Part shown: one piece after another, positions 1 through 8,031 of the stretch
Position numbering within the stretch: the stretch's first letter is position 1
Layout of the letters: each line of letters starts with the position of its first letter
The notes under the pieces: generated by a model
Told to the model about the DNA's origin: nothing
The model's database searches: none
What the model saw: the letters and a program-made list of their open reading frames with translations, nothing else
From: Planctomycetota bacterium
GTDB taxonomy: Bacteria > Planctomycetota > Planctomycetia > Planctomycetales > Planctomycetaceae
Direction of reading: 5' to 3'
Assembly: GCA_029977045.1 (NCBI GenBank)
Contig: JAPOLP010000111.1
Location: 1-10,950, forward strand
Length of the DNA stretch: 10,950 bases
Program-made: the position numbers and the translations under genes

Positions 1-103
1 ATCGACTTCATATCACTTACCACCATTCTGAGCGGCAGAAAACCATGCTTGTACGGGCACGGAATAAGTCAAAGCGGCCTCAATGGACCAGAAACTCGGA
101 CGA
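1..103. other. Intergenic region downstream of the 789-aa TPR gene
   Basis: No gene or clear terminator is visible in these bases. On the minus strand an ATG at 9-11 is preceded by GGTGG with about 8 nt spacing. It could be the first codon of the next co-directional gene, but only three codons lie inside the window, so it cannot be called. Confidence 0.3.
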
Positions 104-2473
104 CTAGAACCCGGATTTGGCCAGTGCTTCGCTGATCTTGCGGGCGTCGGCGGCGAGAGCACTCTCCGGGTAGTCGCCAATCAACTGGTCAAAGCGGCGA
201 CGGGCGTCGGCCCGCTTGTCCATGCGGTACAGGCAGCGGCCATAGTTGAACAGGATGACGTCGAGGAACTTCGCATCCGGGTGATTTGCCAGCACGGTCT
301 CGAACGTGTCGATCGCGCGGGCGTAGTCCTTCTGGCGGTAGTAGTGGTTCGCCATTCGGGCGACGGCTTCACCGACGCGTCCGCTGTCCGGGAACTGATC
401 GAAGACCTTTTTGTATTCCTGAAACGCCCGGTCATAGAGCTGCGTGGCCTGAGCGTCCTGAGCGGCGTCAGCCATCTTCTCAAAGCATTCGGCAACACCA
501 AACTGAGCCTCGCCGCGAAGCTGACTCGTCTGCATATTCACCAGCCGGTTGTAGATGCCGATCGCCCGATTCAGGTTGCCCTGCTGGACGGCGACATCGG
601 CAAGCTGCAGCAGCGCGTCGTCGACGAAGCCGCTGTTGGGAAACTCGCGCTGCAGCCGCTGAGCCATCGCGGCGGCCAGCTCCAGGCGATCCATCTCGAA
701 GTAGATCTTCCAGAGCTGCACGTAGGTTTCTTCGAGCAGCCGACCGCCAAGCTGCCGGGCCTCCGTCATGATCTCTTCGCAGAGCGTGAGAGCCGATTCG
801 TATTTCGCATCGGCGTTCTTCTTCAGGCCGAATTCCTTGTACCGATTCGCGATATTGGTCAGTGCGTGAGCGGTCTTGAGCTTCGTCTGCACCCGCAGTT
901 CACGGTCGGAAATCTGAGTCCGCGTCACGCGAACGCCGCCGAGGTTCCCCTCAATGCACTTCACTTCAGATTTGACGACCTGAGCTTCGTCGCGTGTGTT
1001 CCGCTCGTCCTGATAGACGAATCGAACAACGTCACCCGGCAGGGCCTGCAGTGCTTCGTCACCAGCGACGACTTCCTCGGCACGAGTCAGCGGAAACGTC
1101 GAGCGGAACACTCCCGAATGAATCGCGTCCGGATTCGCCGGACCCGCGTCGACCGCAACGGCGTTCCCGCCAGCTTCTGCTGTAGCAACTACCGTCGTGG
1201 CAGGCGTCGTTTCAGTCGCTGCAGGAGCGGCTTCCGTCGAGGCAGACGAGTCACCAGCCGGAGCCACTTCGTCGACCGGGCGAATCGTTTCGACAATCGC
1301 TTCCGTCAGCGTCAGCTTGATCTCGTCGATCTTCTTGAAACGGTCGATCTTCAGTTCTTCGTCGCCGTCCGCGCGGTCGCCTTCCTTGCCAGCAAGCAGA
1401 GCGATGGTTTCCTGCTCGATCTCCTCGTCGGTTTTCGCTCGCAGCAGTTCGACGAGCACCTGCACCTGGTCGGCGTTGTCGGTCAGGTCGCGGTCGGCGT
1501 CGATCGTCTGCAGATTGACCGTCTTGCCCAGCACGACGCCCTGCAGAGTTTCTGCGAATGCGCCGTCGGTCACCGAAACGATGCCGTTTCCGACGACCGT
1601 CACCTCGTGCAGCACCTTCCGGTCGAACTGCTTGTCCGCCGTGTGCTGGTCGACGTAGACGACTTTGACAGTGTCATCGCCTTTGACTTCGAGCCGTCCG
1701 TTGCCCTTCTGCGGCGATCCGAGAGCGGTCGGAATACTGCCCAGCACGATGCGAACGTTGCGGCCGACCGAGAAGCACTTCAGCAGCTCAACGTCTCCGC
1801 TGGTTGCCTCGCACTGCACGTTGACTGGCGAGCCTGGTTCGAGCGCGGCCAGGTCGGCATCTTCGATCTTCACGAACAGGCGCTTGCCGGCTTCGACTTT
1901 CAGCAGCTGTTCGTCGTCGGCTCCCATCGAGGTGCCGACTTTTTCCAGAGCGTCAATCGCGCGGCTGTAATGCCCTAGCTGAAAGTGGCCAAGTCCGATG
2001 TAGTAGTAAGCCTGATTGACCTGCTTGCTGACCGGGAAGTGCTCGATGACGTCGCGCATCACGGAAAAGCACTTGCCGAAGTTGCGGGCTTCGTAAAAGC
2101 ACATGCCCATTTTGAGCGTCGCTTCGGCACGCTGTTCTTCGTCGCTGTTTTCTTCCGCCGCGACTTCCTCGAACTGAACGCGGGCTTTGTCGTAAGCACG
2201 GTCGCGTTCCAGGAAGTAATTCCCGAGCCGCATGTGAGCCTCAAACCGCACTCGGCTGGTCGGGTAACGCTCCAGCACCGACTGCCAGATTTCGACAGCC
2301 TTGCTGGCTTCGTCAGCCTCGTACCGTGCGTCGCCAGCTTCCATCAGCTTGCGGGCGGCGCGATCTTCGATGATCGAACCTCGCAGCGGCCCTTGAGCAA
2401 GGGCCGCAACCGGTCCGAACAGAGACAACGAAACGAGAAAAGCACTCAGGGCGGGAATCGCGATCCGACTCAT
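104..2473 (-). CDS. Exported TPR protein with two internal beta-rich modules (789 aa)
   Basis: Predicted periplasmic or surface scaffold protein; no enzymatic motif is seen. Residues 1-26 form a Sec signal peptide with a hydrophobic core and an ALA|QG cleavage site. Residues about 40-180 are TPR/BamD-like helical repeats (patterns such as KAVEIWQSVLERYP and RAIDALEKVG). Residues about 200-531 are beta-rich and contain two diverged copies of one module (about 200-320 and 321-531). Each opens with an I-DAD-L type strand and later shows a GDxVxxVYxDxxxT strand (GDDTVKVVYVDQHT at 265-278, GDVVRFVYQDERNT at 480-493). The second copy carries an acidic/Lys insertion (about 345-385) and an Ala/Thr-rich linker (about 403-450). 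Residues about 535-780 return to TPRs. The ATG at 2473 has no good Shine-Dalgarno, but it places the signal peptide correctly. It stands alone after the terminator of the DUF1501 gene, so it probably has its own promoter. The protein family name is not recognised; the TPR call is firm and the beta-module call is from pattern. Confidence 0.9.
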   Translation of the reverse strand: MSRIAIPALSAFLVSLSLFGPVAALAQGPLRGSIIEDRAARKLMEAGDARYEADEASKAVEIWQSVLERYPTSRVRFEAHMRLGNYFLERDRAYDKARVQFEEVAAEENSDEEQRAEATLKMGMCFYEARNFGKCFSVMRDVIEHFPVSKQVNQAYYYIGLGHFQLGHYSRAIDALEKVGTSMGADDEQLLKVEAGKRLFVKIEDADLAALEPGSPVNVQCEATSGDVELLKCFSVGRNVRIVLGSIPTALGSPQKGNGRLEVKGDDTVKVVYVDQHTADKQFDRKVLHEVTVVGNGIVSVTDGAFAETLQGVVLGKTVNLQTIDADRDLTDNADQVQVLVELLRAKTDEEIEQETIALLAGKEGDRADGDEELKIDRFKKIDEIKLTLTEAIVETIRPVDEVAPAGDSSASTEAAPAATETTPATTVVATAEAGGNAVAVDAGPANPDAIHSGVFRSTFPLTRAEEVVAGDEALQALPGDVVRFVYQDERNTRDEAQVVKSEVKCIEGNLGGVRVTRTQISDRELRVQTKLKTAHALTNIANRYKEFGLKKNADAKYESALTLCEEIMTEARQLGGRLLEETYVQLWKIYFEMDRLELAAAMAQRLQREFPNSGFVDDALLQLADVAVQQGNLNRAIGIYNRLVNMQTSQLRGEAQFGVAECFEKMADAAQDAQATQLYDRAFQEYKKVFDQFPDSGRVGEAVARMANHYYRQKDYARAIDTFETVLANHPDAKFLDVILFNYGRCLYRMDKRADARRRFDQLIGDYPESALAADARKISEALAKSGF

Positions 2474-2529
2474 AAATCAAAACCACGAATATTCAGAAGG
2501 AAAAGGCGGGCAAACTGCGGAGAAAACTC

Positions 2530-2558
2530 ACGGTATGCAGGCGGCGGAGGGGCGTCAA
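2530..2558 (-). promoter_or_regulatory. Weak sigma70-like promoter candidate for the 789-aa TPR gene
   Basis: On the minus strand TTGACG (2553-2558) is followed after 17 nt by TACCGT (2530-2535). The -35 box matches five of six consensus positions, the -10 box only three. It lies between the DUF1501 terminator and the TPR start, where a promoter is needed. Planctomycete promoters are poorly characterised, so this is only a candidate. Confidence 0.22.
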
Positions 2559-2576
2559 TCAACGGCAGATAACGTG

Positions 2577-2610
2577 AAAAGAAGCCCGGCTTCGAGGGAA
2601 ACCGGGCTTC
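2577..2610 (-). terminator. Rho-independent terminator after the DUF1501 gene
   Basis: A perfect 9-bp inverted repeat, GAAGCCCGG (2581-2589) and CCGGGCTTC (2602-2610), has a 12-nt loop. Read on the minus strand it is followed directly by TTTT. It starts about 24 nt past the TAA of the DUF1501 gene and separates that unit from the next TPR gene. On the plus strand there is no T-tract, so it should act in one direction only. Confidence 0.75.
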
Positions 2611-2633
2611 GGAGAAGTCAGTTAAACAGCTCC

Positions 2634-3890
2634 TTAGCCGAACAGTTCGAGGACCGGCGAGCCGTTATCAACAAGTTTCATCGGTCGTTGCAGCGGCGTC
2701 ATGACTTCTTTGTCCGGATCGATACCCAGAGCGTGACACAGTGTCGCGTGCAGGTCCGGAATCCTGACCGGACGATCCTTCGGCTGGAAACCGTCCTCGT
2801 CCGAAGAACCGATGACCTGACCGCCCTTGATGCCGCCACCGGCCATGAAGCAACTGAAGACCGCCGGGTAGTGATCGCGTCCGGCGTCCTTGTTGATCTT
2901 CGGCGTACGACCGAATTCGCTGAGCATGACGACCAGCGTCTTTTCGAGCATTCCGGAGTCCGCAAGGTCGGCGATCAGTGAGCCGAGTGCCGGGTCCATG
3001 ATCTCGCCGTGATTCCGCATGGCTTCAAAGTTGTTGCTGTGCGTGTCGAAGCCGCCGCGGTTGATCTGCACGAAGCGGACGCCGGTTTCGACGAGCTGCT
3101 TCGCGACCAGGCAGCCGCGACCGAACGGCGTGTCGCCGTAACGCTCGAACTGCGAGAGCGGGATGTGATCCAGCTCGAAAGCCTTCAGAGCGGGGCTGCG
3201 CATCAGACGGACGGCTTCGTCGACCGACGTGCGGGTCGCATCGAGTTCTTCGCTGGTCGTCTTCGTGGCGAATCGCGAGTTGAAGCGAGCCAGCGTTTCG
3301 AGACGCTTGTTGCCGCGAACGCTGTTGATGCCTTCCGGGAAGGCGAGGTACGGGTCTTTGTCACCAGGGCTGCCGACGAAGTAGGCGGCACACTTCTGGC
3401 CGAGGTAGGACGCTCGCGGAGCCTGGCCGCTGATCGTCACGTATGCCGGCAGATCGCCGAGCTGGTCTTTTTCGTGAACGACGACCGAGCCAAAGCCCGG
3501 ATGAATCACGTTCGGCGTCTGGCTGTAGCTCGTCTGGACCTGATAGGTCGCTCGTTCGTGAGCGCCCTGTGTTCCGGCGATCGAGCGAACCAGAGCGACG
3601 TTATGCATCTGCTTCGCGAATTCCGGGAAGATCTCGCCGATCTGCATTCCAGGAACCGACGTGTCGATCGGCTCGAACTCACCCTGCGTCGGGCGGCCCG
3701 GCTTTGGATCCCACGTATCCAAATGCGTCATTCCTCCGCCATTCCAGAAGAAGATCACGTGCTCAGCGGTTGGCTTGTGATCGCGTCCCGTCGCGGCCAG
3801 CAGGTCGCGGATCGAGAAGCCCATCAGAGTGGCGGCGGTCGAGCCGAGCATCGAACGGCGAGTGAACTGGTAGTCGAAGCAACCCTTCAT
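2634..3890 (-). CDS. DUF1501 domain-containing exported protein (418 aa)
   Basis: Member of the DUF1501 family (PF07394), abundant in planctomycetes and usually encoded beside DUF1549/DUF1553 proteins. Its activity is not established; the fold is thought to resemble the alkaline phosphatase/sulfatase group. The N-terminus shows a twin-arginine-type signal (TRRSMLGSTAATLMGF, residues 10-25), so export in folded form is likely. The family signature motifs are present: GGGMTHLDTWDPKPG (51-65), RGGFDTHSNN (278-287), SEFGRTP (324-330), GRDHYP (337-342) and GGGIKGG (351-357). The Asp and His residues in these motifs are possible metal ligands. Length is normal for the family. The ATG at 3890 has a good Shine-Dalgarno, AAAGGA (3898-3903), with 7 nt spacing. 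It lies 93 bp downstream of the DUF1549/DUF1553 gene and is followed by a strong terminator, so it is the last gene of a two-gene unit. Confidence 0.96.
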   Translation of the reverse strand: MKGCFDYQFTRRSMLGSTAATLMGFSIRDLLAATGRDHKPTAEHVIFFWNGGGMTHLDTWDPKPGRPTQGEFEPIDTSVPGMQIGEIFPEFAKQMHNVALVRSIAGTQGAHERATYQVQTSYSQTPNVIHPGFGSVVVHEKDQLGDLPAYVTISGQAPRASYLGQKCAAYFVGSPGDKDPYLAFPEGINSVRGNKRLETLARFNSRFATKTTSEELDATRTSVDEAVRLMRSPALKAFELDHIPLSQFERYGDTPFGRGCLVAKQLVETGVRFVQINRGGFDTHSNNFEAMRNHGEIMDPALGSLIADLADSGMLEKTLVVMLSEFGRTPKINKDAGRDHYPAVFSCFMAGGGIKGGQVIGSSDEDGFQPKDRPVRIPDLHATLCHALGIDPDKEVMTPLQRPMKLVDNGSPVLELFG

Positions 3891-3941
3891 GAGTGCGTCC
3901 TTTGGAAAGGCGGAGTGGAGATGGCTTGAGAATGTGAGAGT

Positions 3942-3968
3942 CGCGGTCGGAAACAGTCCCGGACCGCG
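3942..3968 (-). other. Intercistronic stem-loop between DUF1549/DUF1553 and DUF1501 genes
   Basis: A 7-bp perfect inverted repeat, CGCGGTC (3942-3948) and GACCGCG (3962-3968), has a 13-nt loop that can pair further. It begins 15 bp after the upstream stop codon. No T-tract follows on the minus strand, so it does not look like a terminator. It may stabilise or process the mRNA between the two genes. Confidence 0.4.
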
Positions 3969-3983
3969 GAGTCGTTGAGTCTG

Positions 3984-6170
3984 TCAGGGCAGGTAACGGA
4001 ACTCGTTCGAGTTCAGCAGTACCCAGCGGAGGTCGGCCATGCCGTCGAGCGGCGATTCGCTGTCAGCGACGATCGACTTCGCGAGGTCAACTTCGTCGGC
4101 CTGTGGCTTACGCGTCAGGATTTCGAGATAGGCCAGTTCGATCGCCTTGTCGATCTGCGGTTTCTCGCCAGCCAGCAGCTTGTGCATAGGCTCGAACGGC
4201 CCGACTCGCGACGCTTCGTGAGTCATCTTGCCGTTCAGCATCATCAGTGCCTGCCTCATGCTGGGAGCATGATCGCGAGTGTCGCCGACCTGAGTCCGGT
4301 CCGTCTGGCCGAAGATGCGGATGAAGTGCTCAGGATTCGCGGGCGACGCCATACGGAACGACGATCCGAACATCGGGTTGTCGTCAAAGGTCCGTTCGAC
4401 TGTTTGATAGACGTAGCGGAAGCGACGGCGATTGCTGGTGTCGGTCAGCATCCGCTCGGCTTCGAGTTCTTCGGACGATTTGACGACCATCTTTTCGACC
4501 TGCACGGCTTCGGTCGCTTCTTCCTTTGCCTTCTTGAGCACGGCGTCGAAGTCGAGTTCGATGCCGGCTTCGAGGTTGTAACCGGGACGCCGCATCTCGG
4601 GCTGGCCGGCCATCTGACGCTTCATTGCGGCTCCCTGGCCAGCGGCGGCGGCAAGGTCCTGCGGCACGGCAGCGAGTTCCTCGCCCTCACGCGGCACGGC
4701 AACGCGAACGCGGTCGGTCACCGTCTTCATGTTCGCGCCCTGCGGGTGCTTGTACTCAAAGAGGTGTCCAGCAGTGATGATCGAGTCGTACATGACTTCG
4801 CTGAGCATCCGGCGAGCGGGAGAGGCCAGAAACGCGGCTCGCAGTTCTTCCTGATCCAGCTCCGGCATTCCGACGGCCTGACCACGCTGGTAAGGCTCGC
4901 TGGTGACGACCATCTTGATCAGCGGCTTGAACTGAAATCCGCCGGCGACAAATTCGTTGGCCAGGAAGTCAAGTGTCTGCGGGTGCGTCGGAGCGTTCGC
5001 TTCTGAGAAGTCGTCGATCGGTTCGACGAAGCCTCGACCGACCAGGTCGGACCAGACGCGATTGACAAAGCAGCGAGCAAAGTATCGGTTTCTCGGATTG
5101 GCGATCAGGTCGGCGAGTGCCATGCGGCTTTCGCTGGCCTTGTTCATTGCCGCGTCCAGATCGATCGCTTCGCGGTCCTTCTTTGCTTCGGAGACGATGT
5201 CGAACGCTGATTTGCCTCGGCCCTTCGACGCCTTGACGGCTTTGTCAGCCGCGTCGAGCAGCAGGTCATCAATTGAGTCTGCTTTTTCTGTTGCAGCCAA
5301 AGCGGCTTCTGCGAGTTCCGCTTCCGTCTGACGCTTGCCATCCAGGCGGGAGATGAAGTCCGGCGTTGCGCTGGCTTCAATCAGGCCGACCAGAAACTTC
5401 GGATCGACCGGCTTGCGTTCGGCGTCGGGAGCGTCGCCCTGCGGCGGCCACAGAACCGAATTCGCAGTGACTTCCTGCGTGTAGACCGTGTTGGTGAAGT
5501 CGTTCTCGTAACGCCGGGTCTTTCCGAAGTAGGCGGCGAAGCCATAGAAGTCCTGGCGAGTCCACTTGTCGAACGGATGGTCGTGGCACTGAGCACACGA
5601 AATGCGGAGCCCCATGAAGACCTGAGCGGTCGCACCGGCGAGCGCCATCGGATCGGCATTGTCACCGAGGACGTAGGCGACTTCCGGGACAGCTCCGGCT
5701 TTTCCGTTCGCCGAGATGAATCGCTTCGCCAGTTCGTCGTATGGCATGTCGTCCTGCAGAGCCTGATGAACGAAGGCCAGAGCGGCGGCTCCGCCCGGCG
5801 AGTTCGACCGCAGACGCAGCATGTCGGCGAAGAAGGTTGTCCAGCGGTCGACGAAGCGCGGATCGGCCATCAGCTTGTCGACGATCTTCGAGCGGCGTTC
5901 CGCCGGTGCCCAGGCCATGTACTCCTGGATTTCGCCGTGGCTGGGGATCCGCCCGATCAGGTCCACCGACACCCTGCGGAGGTAAGCCATGTCATCGACC
6001 AGGTCGACCGGCTTGAGTTCGATCTTCAGCTCCGCGTTTTCTTTGTTGAGCGTCTGGCTCAACGCAGTCCCGCTGGCTCCCGAGGCAGTCAGCTCTGCGG
6101 CCTGCGTTCCAGAGGTCAGCCCAGCCGTCAGTACGGCACCCAGAAACAGTCGCATCGAACGTGTTTTCAC
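3984..6170 (-). CDS. DUF1549/DUF1553 (PSCyt2-like) exported protein (728 aa)
   Basis: Member of the planctomycete family combining DUF1549 (PF07583) and DUF1553 (PF07587). The role is unproved; it is generally paired with a DUF1501 protein. A Sec signal peptide occupies residues 1-25, ending near TQAA|E. DUF1549 covers about 45-225, with the typical RRVSVDLIGRIPS (65-77), DPRFVDRW (103-110) and CAQCHDHPFDKW (192-203). The last contains one CxxCH motif, compatible with covalent haem but common in the family without proof. DUF1553 covers about 350-728, with NRYFARCFVNRVWSDLVGRG (361-380) and VEPIDDF (382-388), and near the C-terminus LTRKPQ and SNEFRYLP. Two Lys/Glu/Ala-rich stretches, about 275-345 and about 485-580, look like insertions relative to typical members. 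The start is ambiguous: GTG at 6170 has AGGA only 2-3 nt upstream (GGGGG is better spaced), and an in-frame ATG at 6155 would also leave a signal peptide. It is first in a two-gene unit with DUF1501. Confidence 0.94.
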   Translation of the reverse strand: MKTRSMRLFLGAVLTAGLTSGTQAAELTASGASGTALSQTLNKENAELKIELKPVDLVDDMAYLRRVSVDLIGRIPSHGEIQEYMAWAPAERRSKIVDKLMADPRFVDRWTTFFADMLRLRSNSPGGAAALAFVHQALQDDMPYDELAKRFISANGKAGAVPEVAYVLGDNADPMALAGATAQVFMGLRISCAQCHDHPFDKWTRQDFYGFAAYFGKTRRYENDFTNTVYTQEVTANSVLWPPQGDAPDAERKPVDPKFLVGLIEASATPDFISRLDGKRQTEAELAEAALAATEKADSIDDLLLDAADKAVKASKGRGKSAFDIVSEAKKDREAIDLDAAMNKASESRMALADLIANPRNRYFARCFVNRVWSDLVGRGFVEPIDDFSEANAPTHPQTLDFLANEFVAGGFQFKPLIKMVVTSEPYQRGQAVGMPELDQEELRAAFLASPARRMLSEVMYDSIITAGHLFEYKHPQGANMKTVTDRVRVAVPREGEELAAVPQDLAAAAGQGAAMKRQMAGQPEMRRPGYNLEAGIELDFDAVLKKAKEEATEAVQVEKMVVKSSEELEAERMLTDTSNRRRFRYVYQTVERTFDDNPMFGSSFRMASPANPEHFIRIFGQTDRTQVGDTRDHAPSMRQALMMLNGKMTHEASRVGPFEPMHKLLAGEKPQIDKAIELAYLEILTRKPQADEVDLAKSIVADSESPLDGMADLRWVLLNSNEFRYLP

Positions 6171-6286
6171 AGTCCTGAACCCCCACTGTCGGAAGAAAAC
6201 GCGGCGTTAGTCGGCAATTACCTGGCAGGTTTCACTATTTCGGCCCCCGTCGAGGGCTGCCGAACAGCCAGAAGGCGATGCCAACT

Positions 6287-6298
6287 GCGGTTAACCGC
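6287..6298. promoter_or_regulatory. 12-bp perfect palindrome, possible operator
   Basis: GCGGTTAACCGC is a perfect palindrome. It lies 5 bp downstream of the candidate -10 box at 6303-6308, so it would overlap the predicted transcription start of the DUF1549-DUF1501 unit. That is a plausible place for a repressor site. Only one copy is seen, so chance cannot be excluded. Confidence 0.28.
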
Positions 6299-6302
6299 GA
6301 CG

Positions 6303-6330
6303 ATCGTATTTTCGTTCGTTGATTTATCAA
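6303..6330 (-). promoter_or_regulatory. Candidate sigma70-like promoter of the DUF1549-DUF1501 unit
   Basis: On the minus strand TTGATA (6325-6330, five of six to TTGACA) is followed after 16 nt by TACGAT (6303-6308, four of six to TATAAT). The spacer is AT-rich compared with its surroundings. It would give a 5' leader of roughly 125 nt before the GTG at 6170. The -35 box is part of a small inverted repeat, TTGAT-TT-ATCAA, at 6319-6330. Confidence 0.4.
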
Positions 6331-6390
6331 TCTCTGTTTGCAGATTCCCATAAGTCCGCGGAGGCGGCAGTCGCAGGGGCGGACCAGAGC

Positions 6391-8031
6391 CTACTCGTCC
6401 TTCGCACCACCCAGAGTGACGGTGATCCCATATTTGTCCTGCAGCCGGGCGTGAGCCTGGCTGGCGTGACCGTCTTTGGGGAAGCGTTTGCAGACCTGCT
6501 GAAACGCTTGGATGGCTTTCTCTTTCTCGCCGGCGTCTTCATGCGTCAGGCCGATCTGCAGCAGAGCCCAGGGGGCCGTGCCCTCGGAGCCGCCGAGAAT
6601 CTGGCCGTACAGAATGATCGCCTCTTTGTATTCCTTCATCCGCCGATGGCAGTCCGCCATCTGCTGATAGTTGCTGGGGAAGTTGCTGCACTGGCGGTAC
6701 CAGCCGATCGCGTCCTTGTACTTCTTCGTGTAGTGGTGGTGCGTGTAAGCGATCTGCCACATCCAGCGTTCGGTGTTGTCGACATCGCTGGTTCGCAGGC
6801 CGTCGTAAACCGCGATCGCCTGGTCAGGCTTGCCGCCGTCGCGATAGGTCGTCGCGATCAGATCGTTCCACTTGACCTGGTTCTCTTCGTCGAGCGTCAG
6901 GTTTCGCTGGTAAGCCGAGACGGCCTGATCCCACTTGCGTTCCTCGCGGAAGCTGTACGCGATCTGATTGTTGCCCTCGACCTGGTTCTCGAACTTTGCG
7001 TACTCGATGCGGGCCTTGTCATACTCCTTCTGAGTTTTCAGCCAGCCAGCGAGGCGTCCGCGAGTCTCGTCGTCCGTGCCGAATTTCTTGCCGATCGCGT
7101 CGTACGTTTCGACGACTTTGTCCGGTCGCCGCGACGCCGCATACAGATCGGCGACGACGTACCAGCAACTCTTTGCGAGCTTCGTTTCGTCCTCAGTCGA
7201 GCCCGCCGGAATCTGCTGCTTCGCCCAGGTGACGCCCTGATCGGCAAGCTTCTCGCCCTGAGTCCGCGTGTCGGCTTCGCCCGTCAACTGAGTGATCGGC
7301 GTTCGAGCGTAAGCCAGAACCTGGCCAGGCAACTGAGCGGCATCGTACGTCGTCGCGAGTGCCTGCACGCCGTCGTTGAATTTTGAGTTCGCGAAACAGT
7401 GAGTCGCCAGCAGCTGCGACGCTCGCACGCAGTGGTTCTGCGATTCGCGGTTGCGTTCGACGTCGAAGGTGAGCTTCTTCCAGGCGTCAACCTGCGTGTC
7501 GACGTCGTTGTCGATCGACGCCAGATCGGCGAGGTCGACGAGTGCGTACACAGTGACCAGTTCCTTCGGGTGGTCTTCGACAAGCTCGTTGTACGCCTTC
7601 TTCGCCTTCCGGGTTTCGCCCATGTCCTTCAAGGCGTTGCCGATGAAGTACGCCGACGAAACGGCTTCGGGCGACTCCGGCCAGTAATCGATAACCGACT
7701 GAAAGCCTTCCTTGATCGCCGTGTTGACCTTCTTCTGCTGCACCATGCAGAGACTCCACTTCATCAGCGAATACGGAGCCCCTTCGCTGGTCTCGTACAG
7801 CGAGAGGAACTTTTCATACTCGCTGGCCGCGACCTTGTAGTTCTTCTCGCGGTAGTACTTCTCGGCAATGTTGAGCTGGTATCGCTCGACCTCTCGCAGC
7901 TTCGCCCAGCGTTCGAGCGACATTTCGTCGAGCTGCGCGGCGCTGGCGTCGAGCGCCGTCAGCAGAACGAAGCTCGCGATCAGGCCGGCAAGAAGGCAGG
8001 TCAGTCCGTTTGCTGTCGTGCGGCGAGCCAT
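6391..8031 (-). CDS. Exported tetratricopeptide repeat protein (546 aa)
   Basis: Predicted periplasmic TPR scaffold, likely partner of the membrane complex encoded upstream. Residues 1-32 form a signal peptide: basic MARR start, hydrophobic core LLAGLIASFVLLTAL, and ASAA|Q cleavage. From about residue 48 to 535 the protein is almost entirely helical TPR-like repeats. The first half resembles BamD/YbgF-type repeats (YREKNYKVAASEYEKFL at 60-76, TRKAKKAYNELVEDHP at 140-155). Later repeats include KWDQAVSAYQRNL (366-378), KPDQAIAVYDGL (401-412), KYKDAIGWYRQC (437-448), EYKEAIILYGQIL (467-479) and EKEKAIQAFQQVCKRFP (502-518). No catalytic motif is seen. The frame stays open upstream to an ATG at 8187, but the ATG at 8031 is preferred because it has GGAG at 8 nt and makes a correct signal peptide. 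It overlaps the end of the DUF4159 gene by 31 bp, which implies translational coupling. No convincing terminator follows. Confidence 0.92.
   Translation of the reverse strand: MARRTTANGLTCLLAGLIASFVLLTALDASAAQLDEMSLERWAKLREVERYQLNIAEKYYREKNYKVAASEYEKFLSLYETSEGAPYSLMKWSLCMVQQKKVNTAIKEGFQSVIDYWPESPEAVSSAYFIGNALKDMGETRKAKKAYNELVEDHPKELVTVYALVDLADLASIDNDVDTQVDAWKKLTFDVERNRESQNHCVRASQLLATHCFANSKFNDGVQALATTYDAAQLPGQVLAYARTPITQLTGEADTRTQGEKLADQGVTWAKQQIPAGSTEDETKLAKSCWYVVADLYAASRRPDKVVETYDAIGKKFGTDDETRGRLAGWLKTQKEYDKARIEYAKFENQVEGNNQIAYSFREERKWDQAVSAYQRNLTLDEENQVKWNDLIATTYRDGGKPDQAIAVYDGLRTSDVDNTERWMWQIAYTHHHYTKKYKDAIGWYRQCSNFPSNYQQMADCHRRMKEYKEAIILYGQILGGSEGTAPWALLQIGLTHEDAGEKEKAIQAFQQVCKRFPKDGHASQAHARLQDKYGITVTLGGAKDE

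Noticed and set aside
83..1978. 631-codon open frame on the plus strand
   Set aside because: It is antisense to the 789-aa TPR gene, whose codon use avoids TTA, CTA and TCA, so the opposite strand is left free of stops. It has no signal or domain, and the minus-strand protein has both.
5583..5598. CxxCH (CAQCH) as proof of a c-type cytochrome
   Set aside because: One motif is present and is a family feature, but without a distal Met ligand or haem-lyase context haem binding is not shown; it is described only as compatible.
6220..6230. ACCTGgCAGGT inverted repeat as a regulator site
   Set aside because: Short, single, and within the leader; no second copy or known motif supports it.
3975..7386. 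Further long plus-strand open frames (3975-5006, 5577-6353, 6319-7386)
   Set aside because: Each lies opposite recognisable minus-strand genes (DUF1549/DUF1553 and TPR) and has no domain-like sequence. These are codon-bias shadows.
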